A stretch of DNA of 64,000 nt from Paralithodes platypus (GCA_032716605.1 CM064505.1:49393865-49457864); one strand, 5' to 3'. Positions 52,500 through 63,440 are shown, numbered from the stretch's first letter. Made by a program: numbers and translations. The notes: generated by a model from the sequence alone, not told the origin.

Positions 52500-54151
52500 C
52501 GTGCGGTGCCGAGTTGCCGCGCACAAAACCGCCTTCAGCTCGGGAACCAAAGACACCGCGAGCCGAAGGTGGACCCGCTGAACGCGGTCCAAACCCTCGC
52601 GAAGATCGCCTGGCGCAGACGCCTCGAAAAACCGCAGGTGGTGAACAGACGTCTGGAGGGAACCGAAAGACGAGACAAAAAGTCCGTCACCCTCCGTCGC
52701 AAGGGAAAAACCTCGGCGACAGAGGGCTGATCCGGGTGAGAGAAGAACGGGGTAGCAATAGAACAAAGTTCAAGAACGGGCGCGCTCATCCAGGACCAGA
52801 ACGCGCCGTCCAACCCGCCTAGACACAAGAGGAGGCAAAAGCAGGGACGACTCCGGGGGAGGGACGGAAGGAGAGCCGTCGACGGATCGGTGTGTGAAGT
52901 CGAAGGCCTCAGCAAACCAGGCCTCCAATGGGAGAGGGTGACCGAGCATGATGGCTAAGCCAGGCGTACCGGCGTCGCACAAACCTGTCCCATAGGAGGA
53001 CAGACCCGTCAACACAGCCAGGGACTGAACAGCCGGAAGGATGTCAGGGCGGCAGAAGTCTGACCAGAGCGTAGGCCTGCGGAAGGGAGGGGGACCGTAG
53101 CAGGGGTAGGTAGGGTGAGGTGCTGAGGGGGGTGAAAGGAGGCCAGGAGCCGCGGGGGGAAACAGAGCAAGGATCCCCGGGGCTGAGATAACAGGGCGGC
53201 CCGACACCGAGGCAGAGGAGGGAGGACCACCACCGTGGGACGAGACCGTGAAGGAAGAATAGGCACTGAAGCAGGTGAAGTAGGAGAAGCAACGACATCC
53301 AGGCGGACCCTCCTGGACAGTGTAGGAGGAGGGAGCAGAGGGCCAGCTACAGCATGAACAACCGCGCGCGGAGAGGACAACGTAAGAGGAAGTCGTCTGG
53401 GCTGGGGAAGCGGGCGGAAGGGAGTAGAGCCCCTATCCGTAGAGGCCAGGGGAGGGCGCACAGGGGCAGAGCCGCCAACCCCGGCCTCAGGGCGAGAACC
53501 ATGACGAGGGCGATGGGCGTCGTCAAGGCGATCAGGAGGACGACGAGGCGAGCAAGAGCGTGGACGGAGCCGGGGAACCCCCCGACGATGGGACGACCGG
53601 CTGCGGGACCCAGGGGAGAGGGCCCGAGCAGGGAGAGGGCCAGGTAAATGGCCGTCAGTCGGGTCAGGGATACCCAGGGCGACGCGGATCCGGTCGGCAA
53701 CAAAGGCCGGGGAACGGTGGCCCACAGGCCTAATGTGGCGGGAGACCATCGTCCACACCGACGGAAGGGAAGCAGGAGGCCACAGCCGCCGCCGAGGAAC
53801 CAGGGCCATGGAGCAGCACAACCACCAGGGCCAGACACGTGCCACACAGAGTAGGGAGGTAGGCCGTAGAGGACACACAGAGCGAGTGGCGCAAGCAGGA
53901 CTTGTGGCTCTCCAAGCACGGGGAGCGACAACCAAGGCGAAAGCAAGGCAGCCTACCTGCACTAGAAGAACACACACCATAATCAGCACGTCGAAGGAGT
54001 AAGTGGAGAGAATGTCCAAGAAGAACCAGGGAAGGAGCATGGGGAAACAGGAACACACAGGCAAACAGGTATCCGTACTCACCCTAAACCGGGAGCACAG
54101 AGGTAGGTGAGGAGGGCGGCCGAGGCGGAAGAGCACTAGCAGAACCTGCAA
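52500..54151 (-). pseudogene. DIRS-3 gag-like region
   Basis: By position between leader and RT this should be gag. The frame 54151-53009 has a Cys-containing start (SPACATRSVC, SLLCVARVW) and a long Ser/Arg/Pro-rich tail, like the DIRS-1 gag layout. Sequence similarity is weak. Stops are rare in every frame here, so open length is not evidence of coding. Confidence 0.4.
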
Positions 54152-54283
54152 AGATGGAGAAAGTGTTAACCACCACTCAACATCTTACATGCAGGGCCTA
54201 TAACACCAGGAAAGTGCATACACCAATATAGTATCAGGCAACAAGATGACATAACAAAAGTCAATAGTGAAAGCCAACTATTA

Positions 54284-54424
54284 CCGCAAATTTGCGGGCC
54301 AATGGAGGCATAACCGTACCGACACAACCCTCCCGCCTCACCGCGAGACCCCCCAGCGATCTCCGCAAATTTGCGGGAAGCCGAATCGTCCGTGGACCGA
54401 ATCGAGCACTCCGCAAATTTGCGG
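54284..54424. promoter_or_regulatory. Three perfect CCGCAAATTTGCGG palindromes
   Basis: The same 14-bp palindrome occurs at 54284-54297, 54363-54376 and 54411-54424, in the DIRS-3 leader just upstream of the gag-like region. Spacing is 79 and 48 bp. A repeated symmetric site suggests a dimeric protein-binding site, inferred. Not seen elsewhere in the window. Confidence 0.6.
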
Positions 54425-55390
54425 GACCGGCCGAGATGGTCCGGCGCCGAAAAAGCGAGAGGAGCGTCTAGGGAATACCAACACAGGCCCAGAAAAAAGC
54501 GTCAACTCCTTATGACTCCAAGCGACGATGGCCATCAAGCTGAGCAGTGTCTTGCCTTGAAAATCCTGACTCAACCGGTCAAGGGAGAGGCAAGGAAGAC
54601 ACACCAGGGGAGAGGAGGCACATCCCCCAGGAACCACCCCACCCACAGAGATAGAGCAAAGCCCATGAGGAGAAGTGGCAGGAAGGGTGGTTTGGCACAA
54701 ACAGGGGCCCCCGTAGGGTACCCCAGGATTGGGCAAAAGGGTATGAAAGGATGGAGGTGAAAACAGTAAGGGAACACAAAAACCAGTAAATGAAACTGGC
54801 GAGAAAAAGGGTGGCCTAGCCGTGAGGAGAGAATGTGTCAGGGGCGAAAAACCCTGTGGTGTGAGGGAGGGGCCCCCGTGGGGTACCCCAGGATATCACG
54901 AACCACCAAGCGCCCAGGCCCTTGAGACACAGTGAAGGCTCGAAAGGGGGGACTCGGGAATAACGCTAATAATGCGGCCGACACAAACCCTACAAACAGC
55001 ACCGCCACCACGAAATCTCAGATCGTGAACCAACTGTACACCTAGGCTATGAAAATATGAAAACTCATAGGGGCATAGCAATTCCTGAATGAGAAACAAG
55101 CTAGGCTAAAATAAGCTAAAAGCTAAACTATGCCCAGACTAACAGGAAAAAAGAATATGAAAAGAGAAAGGAATGAAAAACACACACGAGGAACGCCAGG
55201 CCGTACCTTCGGTAGCTATTTCCACACGCGTCTCCATTAAACACACTGAGGAGCCCATTTACATGTGCCCTAGATCACGTAACATCTGTCTAACAAAAAA
55301 GAAGGCCAGATAAGCCGAAACGAACCTAAACAGGGTGAATTAAAGGAGCACAACAAAAGCGACTGCATTCAATGGAGCGCGTGAAAAAAT
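54425..55390 (-). other. DIRS-3 leader
   Basis: No convincing coding frame. It holds a repeated GGGTACCCCAGGAT element, each preceded by GGGGCCCCCGT-like sequence, near 54717 and 54880. Base composition moves back toward AT-rich beyond about 55020. Confidence 0.4.
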
Positions 55391-55690
55391 GATAACAAGA
55401 GAGGGTCGCTCATGCGCACGTTCGACAGGGATCGGCGCATGACGGAACACGGGATGGGCCTTGAGCGGTAACTAAGGTAAACCCCTTTTTCTTCTCTTCT
55501 ATACTTTTTTCACCTTCGGTGGTAGTTTTGGTTAATGTACAACGTCTCCTAGAGCAAGATAAGGAGTAGACTCTAGACGTTTTCTTTTTAACCGCGGTTG
55601 GAATGACGACATAGCAGTCAAAATAGACAAGTCGTCATTGCAATTAGGTTAATAGCCTTGACGTTGGATTTGCCAAGACTACTAACAAAT
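55391..55690. repeat. DIRS-3 5' inverted terminal repeat
   Basis: GATAACAAGAGAGGGTCGC to CCAAGACTACTAACAAAT, about 300 bp, complement of 48230-48530. It lacks the extra hairpins of the 3' end. Confidence 0.9.
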
Positions 55691-56192
55691 ATGAACCTTC
55701 AAGAGTGCTAAAATAAGTTGGAAAAGCATTTGGGTGGTGAAAAACGAAGATATTGGCCACCCGGTCATAATCTCAGGCGAGAGAGAGGCACAGGCAACCC
55801 TCCCCTCTCGCTGTCTGTGAGTCAACTGAGGCGAGCGGGGCGGTGTGTGCCGGTGTCTGGCTGTTACATAACGATCTTTTGTGAAACCCACTTGTGCTAC
55901 ATTATCGCGGGAGAAAAATAACCGATAAATGATGAAAATAAGAGGAAAAATAGGTGATAATTGAGGAGGGGGGGAGGGGGGAATAAGGTGGGGAAGGAGG
56001 GGAGGGGGGGGGGGGGGAGAAACACATGGATGAGTACTAGAGGGGAATTTTCTCACCTAGAGACAAATTCCTTTGTTTTGATAGGCCCTTTTTTTTTTTT
56101 TGGAAGGCTTTTTTTATGGTCTTGCTTCCGTGAGGCCTATCACGTTCCCTATAGGAAGCCTTCCGTGAGGCCTATCGCGCTTGCCGGGTTAA

Positions 56193-56655
56193 TGATAAAT
56201 TTATGTTGATGACATATTTGGAATAAGCTTGAAAAACACTTCTACTTTCATATAAAAAGATTTGTAATTGCTTTGCATATAACGAGTGGATGGGACTCGT
56301 TAGCCTTGGTCGGCATCCCATCTAGGGGAGATAACCTTATAAAAATCCGGGTATGGATGGGATTCGTCAGCCTTGGTCGGCAGCCTGTCTAGGGGAGTAA
56401 ACCTTATACAAATCCATACTGCTTACCTAAGAGTGAAGCAGGTTAGTGGATGGATTAGCCACATACCACATTACAAAAATAGTGCTATTAAGATGCATAG
56501 AAGGCCTCGGAGTCGGACGGACCCTAAATTGAGTGATGAATCCTGCTAGTCCTTCAGTAAACTGGCATGGGTTGTCTCTCTTACAGGGGATAGGTCCGCT
56601 TGGGGACAATTTGTGTATGGCCACCCTCATTGGGGTGAATAAGGCGTCTGGCAAT
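56193..56655 (+). repeat. Dispersed repeat with internal tandem units
   Basis: From about 56284, ATGGGACTCGTTAGCCTTGG and ATGGGATTCGTCAGCCTTGG start two adjacent units of about 70 bp, each ending ACCTTATA(C/A)AAATCC. A second copy with the same layout is at about 63640-63836. No product identified. Confidence 0.6.
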
Positions 56656-56659
56656 AGAT

Positions 56660-56669
56660 CAATAGATCA

Positions 56670-56713
<44 letters not shown>

Positions 56714-56715
56714 CA
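56660..56715 (+). repeat. (GATA)n microsatellite
   Basis: ATAGATCAATAGATCAATAG leads into about ten uninterrupted TAGA/GATA units. Related CTAT runs occur near 56945 and 57198. Confidence 0.9.
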
Positions 56716-57727
56716 TATAACAAAATTATGAGTGTAAACACGGAAAATTTATAAAACATTTCTTATACTGTACAGTCAGGTCTCGATATAGATGCGTTTT
56801 ATATACACAATTCGTTTGGACACGGTAACCCCAAAAGTTCCAGTCGGCCACAACACGGAAAAGTCGGGATCATACACGGGTGGCGGCCCAAGCCTAGGTA
56901 TATATACATGATTAAGAATGTTATTTATGCATCAAATGTCTGTCTGTCTATCTATCTAATACATTTATCTCCCTTATACATAAATATAACTATGTCTTAT
57001 TTTTTATTTTTTTAATCTATGAATAATTTCTAATACAGTACAATGAAATTGAAAAAAATATTATCCTTCCAACACACACATAATAAAATGAAAAAGAGTC
57101 AATAAAAATGTCTCCTTTGTCTTTTCAGAAACATAAGTCCATCTCATAAATGTTGGCATTTTATCGATCGCTTTGACCTAGCAACACTCTCGCTCTCTAT
57201 CTATCTATCTAATGCATCTATCTATCTCCCTTATACATTAACATAACTATGTCTTATTTGGTCTGTTTGTAATCTATGAATCATTTCTAATGCGATGGAA
57301 TTGAAAAATATAATATCCTTCCAGCACATAGATAAACAATAAATAAGAAAGTCAACAAAGGATTTCCCCCGTCTTCTCTGCAGACAGGCTGGCGCCGCTT
57401 CCGACGGAAGATTTACGTTTTATTTATTTATTTATTTTTTTCCCACGGTATATTTTCGCCTTGAAAGTGTCTACACAAAATGATGGGGAAATATTGTAAC
57501 ATGTTTTTAACTGACATTTGTGTATTTTTGATGATTATGAGTTGATGTAAACAAAATTTCTTTAATTCCATCATATCGGAAATGATTCACAGATTATATA
57601 GAGACCAAATAACATACACTTTTAAGTTTGTTCAATAGTTTTGCATTATCAATAGGGTCATAACTTCTTCTCTACTTTCTGGTCTATTGAACCATAATAA
57701 AGAGAGGGGGAGGGAGGGAGTGCCCCC

Positions 57728-57877
57728 GACAGTGACAACCAGTCTGATGCTAATAATGATATGATGGATAATATTTCTGTGTTCTCTGGTTTCGATGAGG
57801 ACGATGGACATGACGGGGAACCTGGAGGGGCTGATGTACGAGCTGTAGCTCAAGGCTTATCAACTTCATCACAGTAA
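57728..57877 (+). pseudogene. P3 transposase acidic C-terminus (tentative)
   Basis: Encodes DSDNQSDANNDMMDNISVF, then GFDEDDGHDGEPGGAD and a Ser-rich end before TAA. Acidic tails are typical of pogo-type transposases. No catalytic core is recognised upstream, where the sequence is AT-rich and full of stops. Confidence 0.4.
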
Positions 57878-58081
57878 CGGGGTCGGGGTTGGGGCCGGGA
57901 AGGGGCGAGGGGAGGGTCTGAGGGAGTACAGCGGCAGGGATATCTACCGATCGTCAACACATCTATCTACACAAATAGGTCAGTAACATGTCCAAAACAG
58001 TTCTTGTTGATGCTTAATGTATTCTATGTTATGTCATACAGTATGATGTTGGTGGTATAATGTTGTTGTTGTTGTTGTTCC

Positions 58082-58849
58082 TTAAGCTGCCTGGCCGAAC
58101 AGCCCCGAGTCCCTGAGGAAGGCCATTGCCGCGATCGGGCTTTCCCACAGAGCTCTCATTGAGTGTAGATTGTGTTGTTGGCATAAGTGGTTGTGTGAAA
58201 TGCAGTCTTCTATGATGTGTTTGATGGTATGGGGTTCTGTGTTACATCCCGGGCAGGTGTCGAAGACGGAGTCATCCAGTCTCTTCTGATAGCTCAGAAG
58301 AGCTGGATGGTGTCCGCATCTCAGCCTGGCCAGGTGGACTCTGTCCTCGCGAGGAAGGGATGATTCGGAAGGATGGATTTCGGGAGGTCGTGCTTGCAGC
58401 TGCGTGTTGTCTATGAGTGAGTGGATGGATCGGCGAGAGATATGAGTATGGATGTGCTTCTGGAAGTTGGTTTGGGGTGGGCAGGGAGGGAGAGAGGACA
58501 GTATTTGTGTGTGATACCGTGTGCTGGGTGTTGTTTTGATATTTCTTGGTGTCTGTGGGTGTGTTGCCATGTAGTGTAGTGGGTGGTTTTGGTTCGTAGA
58601 GGCTGCTGCCAGGAATTGGGTGCCTCTCATGTCCAGATGGTCTTTGACTTTGAGGATTTGGGTTTCTTGATGTAGGTGATCTGTGGGTGTAGTAGCTGTG
58701 CATCCTGTGATGATTTTTAGGGCTTTGTTTTGAATAGTCTGTAAGGTCTTATGATGTGTTTCAGCTAGCTTAGAAGCCCAGGCTGGGCTTGCGTATTCCA
58801 TCACTGATCTTATGTATTGTTTATAAACTGTGGTGGTGGTTTCTTTGTT
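58082..58849 (-). pseudogene. LINE A copy 6 C-terminal coding part
   Basis: Encodes VYKQYIRSVMEYASPAWAS, GCTATTPTDHLHQE, HLARLRCGHHPALLSYQKRL and the CPGC...HTIKHIIEDC finger to LFGQAA. The frame is open but cut off from RT by LINE D; codons beyond 58849 are LINE D sequence. Confidence 0.85.
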
Positions 58850-58919
58850 CATCATCATCTCCGACGCCTTGTTTCCCCCTGGGAAACCCCCGCTAGAGGA
58901 TGGCCATGACAGAAACGTC

Positions 58920-59476
58920 TCCAGGCTACTTTTTCCGTGCCACAATGCCCCTTCCACTACGTGGAAGTTTTTCTTCAATATATTTTTCTACTTTCTTTTC
59001 CCATACCATAGGTGGTCTTCCACTACTAGCAGTTCCACTCACCTGACTCCCATATATCTTTCTTGGCATTCTGTCTTCATCCATTCTCTGAACATGACTA
59101 TACCACCTCAAAGTACTTCTCTTTATCCACTCAACCACACCACAATAATGCCCAAAGCCTGCTCTTCCATTCCAAAGGACTCATACACTTCCCTATTACT
59201 TGGCCCATCTAGCCTATTCATGCCAGCTGCCATTCTGAAAAAGCTTATCTCCACAGCACTCAGTTTGGAGAGGTCCTCGTCACTTGCTGTCCATGTCTCA
59301 CTTCCATACGAGAGTGTTGGGAGCAGCACACTGTTTCTCAGTGACTTTTTGACTTGCTGATTAACCATTCTTCCTTTGAGAATACTATCAAGTTCTCCAA
59401 TCACCTTTCTCCCGTGCATTTTTCTCTCTTTTATCTCACTCTCCATTTTATCATATTTGCATAGTACACCTCCCAA
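58920..59476 (-). pseudogene. LINE D C-terminal domain
   Basis: Two frames: 59476-59123 with NSVLLPTLSYGSETWTASDED and EISFFRMAAGMNRLDGPSN, and 59138-58926 with VEWIKRSTLRWYSHVQRMDEDRMPRKIY and GRPPMVWEKKVEKYI. These are the conserved post-RT blocks of RTE-like LINEs. One frameshift near 59130. Confidence 0.8.
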
Positions 59477-59571
59477 ATACTTGAAACTTTCAACCTCTTC
59501 CAGTACTTAATTTTTCATTTTTATTTTACAACCTTTCTCATGTTCTTTCTTGATTCTCTATTTGTCCTTAA

Positions 59572-60004
59572 CCCGTACAGCCCCAGCGACGCGTCTGACG
59601 CGTCGGCGATGTATGTAACGCACAGCCCCAGAGACGCGTCTGGCGCGTCACCCTAATTGCGCCGACCGTAACCTCAGGTGTAGCCACTCAAGAGGGCTCA
59701 GATTTGTATGGGAAGTGTGTACGTATCCCACGCAACCGTGCCGATGGAACTCTCAAAGTCCACGTGCGTGCGCGTGAGCGCGCAATAACCTGGTTTTTTG
59801 GGGTAATTGCCTTCAATTTTTTACTCTTGTAAAATACGTTTTCGGGGGCTCTGTAGGACCATTCTTTAAGCTTTTTGAGCGTTTTTTCGTGGTTTTTCCT
59901 TCATTCCTAACCCATTCGCTATTGTTTCTGGAATAAAAAAAAATTTTGAAAACCGGCCGGGTTCTGGTGAACAAACATTACAAAACTAGCCGGGGCTCCA
60001 CGGG
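59572..60004. mobile_element. MITE-3: TTAA element with GACGCGTC repeats
   Basis: Inverted ends CCCGTACAGCCCC and GGGGCTCCACGGG, with TTAA on both sides (59568-59571, 60005-60008). Excision restores LINE D coding at HETIDFK. Near the left end, GACGCGTC occurs three times with a GGCGCGTC variant. No coding frame. Confidence 0.8.
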
Positions 60005-60008
60005 TTAA

Positions 60009-61071
60009 AATCTATGGTTTCATGCATTCTTCTCTCAAACACCATTACCTTACATTTCCCTACATTGACCTTTAACTTTCTCTTTTCACATACCCTGTCA
60101 AAGTCAGTGACCACTCTCTGAAGTTCTTCCGCATTTTCCGCCAGCAGGACTGCATCGTCCGTATATAGGCATGTTAAAATCTTCCATGCTCTTCCCTCTG
60201 ATTCCAGTCTAGCTCCTACACCCATTGATCCCGCCCTACATTCTCTAATCACTCCATCCATGTATATATTGAACAGCCAAGCTGACATGACACATCCCTG
60301 TCTTACTCCTACATTGACCTCAAAACTTTCACTTAACTTATCTCCTACCTTCACATTTGCCGTTGCATTCCTATAAAAAGATTTTACTGCCATTAGCAAC
60401 TTTCCTCCCACACCATATACTGTTAACACATCCCACAGACCCTCCCAGTCTACTTTGTCGTAGGCTTTTTCCAAATCCATGAATGCTGCATAGAGTTTTC
60501 TGTTCTTGGCCAGATACTTCTCTACCAACAAACGCATTGAGGCTATCTGGTCAACGCAGCCCCTGCTCTTTCTGAAACCTCCCTGCTCCTCGCCTATTTT
60601 TTCATCCGTTATCTTCTGTAGTCTTTCTGTTACTACTCTTGCGTGTACCTTTCCAGGTATGCTAAGCAAACTAATTCCCCTATAACTCTTACACTCCTCT
60701 TTACTACCCTTCCCTTTGTACAAGGGTACTATCACTGCTTTCCTCCAGTCCTCTGGTACACTTTCCTTTTCCCATGCTAATTTACATAACCTATGCATTA
60801 TTTCAACAGCTTCTTCTCCTCCATATCTCAGCATTTCACATGGGATGTTATCTACTCCAGCAGCTTTGCCCATTTTAAGTCTATTGACTGCTTCTTTTAC
60901 TTCTTCTCTGCTTATCTGGCTTTCATTTACCCTGTTTATTCTACCTCTCTCCATTCCTATGGATGAGATCTTTGCCTTCCCCCTACTCTTTACAGCTAAG
61001 CTACTAAAATGATCTTTCCATACTTTCACCACATCATCACCCTCTACCACTTCCCCATTCATGTCCCTCAT
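60009..61071 (-). CDS. LINE D reverse transcriptase (partial frame)
   Basis: Open for about 354 codons. LKMGKAAGVDNIPCEMLRYG, VPEDWRKAVIVPLYKGKGSK, CKSYRGISLLSIPGKV and EQGGFRKSRGCVDQI precede AFMDLEKAYDKVDWEGL (catalytic Asp), VGVRQGCVMSAWLFNIYMD and YTDDAVLLAEN (Asp pair encoded about 60154-60165), then CEKRKLKVNVGKCKVM. YTDD replaces the usual YADD. The C-terminal codons beyond HETIDF belong to MITE-3. The upstream endonuclease is in other frames. Confidence 0.85.
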
Positions 61072-61229
61072 CCTACCACCTCAGACACTCTCAGTCTTCT
61101 TCCCTCTGGCTTCTTTCACAGCTCTGTAGTATGCTTTCTTGTCATTCAGAAACTGTTCACTAATCTTTTTCCCATATTCTTCATCTGCCTTCCTTTTAGC
61201 ATCTTGTATCATCCTCTTCACTCTTTGTT

Positions 61230-62433
61230 TCAAGTTTTTATATTCTTCTTTCCTCGCATCTCTAGTTTCTCTAGGTACTGTATATTCTTTTGCAGCATAC
61301 TCTTTCTCAACTCTTTCTTCTTTTTCACTATTTCTTCTATCTCTTTGCTAAACCATGCATTACCTTTCTTCTTCCACATTTTAAATTTTTTCTTCCCACA
61401 TACTTTCTCAGCTGCTTTAATCATGGAGTCTCTTGTACCTATCCATACTTCGTCTACAGTATTTCCTAGGTCTATCATATCGTCCATGCTCTGTATAGTC
61501 TCTTTCAGCATGTCCCTGTATTTTGTTGCATTACATTCTTCACTTAGTTTTCTCACATTTATTCACTCTACTGTCAGTTTTCTCTCTTTCCTCTCATATT
61601 TCCACTCCTTCCTTATCCACACTTTTGTCAGCAGTGGTCTGATCCCGTCAGCATACCTCGTACAGCTTTCAAATCTAAAATTCTTCCTTTTAGCCCAGAG
61701 TCAATCATGACATTGTCAATTAAAGATTTCTGTTCCTGCTCACCTTCACCTCTGTGCCATGTATACCTATGAATGTGATGATGTTGAAAATATGTGTTGG
61801 CAAGAAACATTTCTCTCTCCGCACATACTTCTACAAGAAAGTCACCATTCATGTTCCTACCCTCCACACCCCATTTACCCACTATACCTTCTATCTCCTC
61901 ATTTCCAACTCTACCATTCATGTCACCCAGTAAAATTACCTGTGTGCACTCTTGCCTTTCTCTTATACATTTATTGACTTTAAACCAAAACTTTCTATTT
62001 TCTTCCACACCTCTCCCAGTTTCTTAGTTAACCGGTACATACATGCACATAAATGTATACCTGTCTATCCCGATCTTGCATTCACACCAAACGATTCTCG
62101 AGTCCACGCATCCATAATTTTTCACACACTTCTTCAACCTATCTGACAAAATCACAGCTACCCCTTCTTTTTTCTTACGTTTATATCCTGCATCCATCCC
62201 AGACCAGGCAACCCACCCTTCCCCACCCCACAAATCATGTTCATTCTCACCATCCCACACTCCAAAACCAAACAGGTGAGTCTCACTCACCCCACATACA
62301 TCCACACATCCATCCTTGAGTTCTCGCATCAAACACTCTCTCTTTCCAAAATCATTTATGCCATTGGCATTGAAGGCACAGACACGGAGCACGCTTCCTT
62401 TCACCCGAACGACGTTTCCGCCACTTTTCTGCT
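61230..62433 (-). pseudogene. LINE D endonuclease and linker
   Basis: 62433-62024 encodes VLRVCAFNANGINDFGKREC, CGVSETHLFGFG (catalytic Glu) and GVAVILSDRLK. A stop near 62024 separates it from 62008-61628 with VILLGDMNGRVGNEEIEGIV, FLANTYFQHHHIHRYTWHRG, SLIDNVMI and MLTGSDHC (Asp-His). 61556-61230 is a Lys-rich linker. Motif order is that of APE-type endonucleases in RTE-like LINEs. Confidence 0.8.
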
Positions 62434-62861
62434 TTGCTCCTTTGCTTTCTTTGTTGTGTCCAAATTTTGTGTGAGCAAGTGACCTGAGGGCGTTAAGTCT
62501 GGGTGCCAGTTTCTTTTTCGTGTTTGTGGTGTGCTGTTTGAATGTCATATGAGTATCATAAGTTACTCCTAGGATTTTGGGTGAGTGTGTATGTGTTAGG
62601 GGTGTGTTGTTTATGGTGAGTTGAGGGATGTATTCGTGTTCTCCTGTCCAGCTTGTGAGCAGGGTTGCGGTATACATGGTATAATGTAATATAAGTTGGC
62701 TGAAGGTAGGCAAAAAGGGCCAAAAGGGGGACTTTGGGAAAGTGGCTGGAACAAATTAATTAACTCCCATAAGGCCTGTTATATCTAAAACACAGTTTTG
62801 ATATAAACGGTACGTACAGTACACGGTACGAGTTAACCGTGTATATCAAGACCTGACTGTA

Positions 62862-63440
62862 TTGCCATTTTCAATGTGATAACTATATCTTATTGGATTT
62901 GTTTTCCCGTTTTACAGTTATATGGGTCTTGCTTTATCTTTGGATGTATAATACTGTACATGCATGTAGAGGCGATTATTGTGGGCTAAAACCGAGCGAT
63001 AACATGGGTGTGTCGAAGCTGGGAAGCGAAATTTGAGCTCGACAGAGAACGGTCTTTGAAGTTGGAAAGTACATGTTAGTTTAGTGAGTAACTATCGGAC
63101 ATGAGAGAGTTAATAACCTACAATAGGGACAAGTTACATTTGTCGAACATTGTGTTCAAATTTATGTAAATGATCAATAGAAATGAGGCATTGTGACCGT
63201 CCAATATCTTGCCAGTTTTTATCAGACATCCAGGTTTCAGGTTTCTACGAGTTGATCGATGATCTTTTAGGTAAATGAAAGCTTTTAAATGTCCTCGAAC
63301 AAAATGTCTGCAAATGGGGGTAAGCCTATTCAGATAATCTTCAATTCACTTATCAAAGGATACCAGTACAAAATTGTAAGCACCACCTGAGGTACGAGAT
63401 AACCTCCATAACAGAGGCTAGAAAAATGATAAGAGTTACC
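62862..63440. other. Unassigned AT-rich sequence
   Basis: Possibly intronic to the minus-strand exon candidates. No recognisable element or conserved frame. Confidence 0.3.

Larger units (their letters stand above)
48181..55690 (-). mobile_element. DIRS-3: divergent GC-rich DIRS-type retrotransposon
   Basis: About 7.5 kb, reversed. The flanks GATGTATAT and ATGAACC join to the intact MITE-1a sequence GATGTATATATGAACC, so there is no target-site duplication. It has inverted terminal repeats, an internal complementary region near its 3' end, and gag, RT-RNase H and recombinase frames in DIRS order. The interior is GC-rich, with T very rare on the plus strand. Terminal motifs (ATTTGTTAGTAG, GTAGGTTTTC) match those of DIRS-1 and DIRS-2. 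Confidence 0.9.
48038..56188. mobile_element. MITE-1b: TTAA element split by DIRS-3
   Basis: Same family as MITE-1a: left end CCTGACAAGCGCGATA, right end CGCGCTTGCCGGG, TTAA on both sides (48034-48037, 56189-56192). The two arms align with MITE-1a across 2270-2285, where DIRS-3 is missing. A short local duplication (CTTCCGTGAGGCCTATC) makes it about 36 bp longer. Confidence 0.9.
58850..62445 (-). mobile_element. LINE D: RTE-like LINE, near full-length ORF2 region
   Basis: Flanked by TTTCTTTGTT (58840-58849 and 62446-62455). On the minus strand it has endonuclease, RT and a C-terminal domain and ends GTCGGAGATGATGATG, an ATG-type tail. MITE-3 is inserted in it. Frameshifts separate the domains. 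RTE-like placement rests on the endonuclease and RYSHVQRM tail. Confidence 0.85.
58064..62676 (-). mobile_element. LINE A copy 6, split by LINE D
   Basis: Reversed LINE A with the (GTT)n start, flanked by TGGTATAATGT (58053-58063 and 62677-62687). 5' truncated at AGGGTTGCGG. The two parts (58064-58849, 62456-62670) join when LINE D is removed. Confidence 0.88.
56773..62859. mobile_element. P3: pogo/Tigger-like transposon relic with nested LINEs
   Basis: Ends CAGTCAGGTCTCGATATA and the complement of TATATCAAGACCTGACTG, with TA on both sides (56771-56772, 62860-62861). Without LINE A copy 6 it is about 1.5 kb. A short acidic frame resembling a transposase tail is at 57728-57877. Confidence 0.8.

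Noticed and set aside
49557..52822. Many long plus-strand open frames (for example 50659-51708 and 51787-52455)
   Set aside because: They lie antisense to DIRS-3. T is very rare on this strand, so stop codons are scarce; the translations are low-complexity Arg/Gly/Pro/Thr sequence with no motif.
56660..56715. CRISPR-like regular repeat
   Set aside because: It is a simple GATA microsatellite in eukaryotic DNA; no spacers.
61009..61710. 233-aa Phe/Ser-rich plus-strand frame as a membrane protein
   Set aside because: It is antisense to the Lys-rich linker and endonuclease of LINE D; the hydrophobic residues result from complementing AAA/GAA codons.
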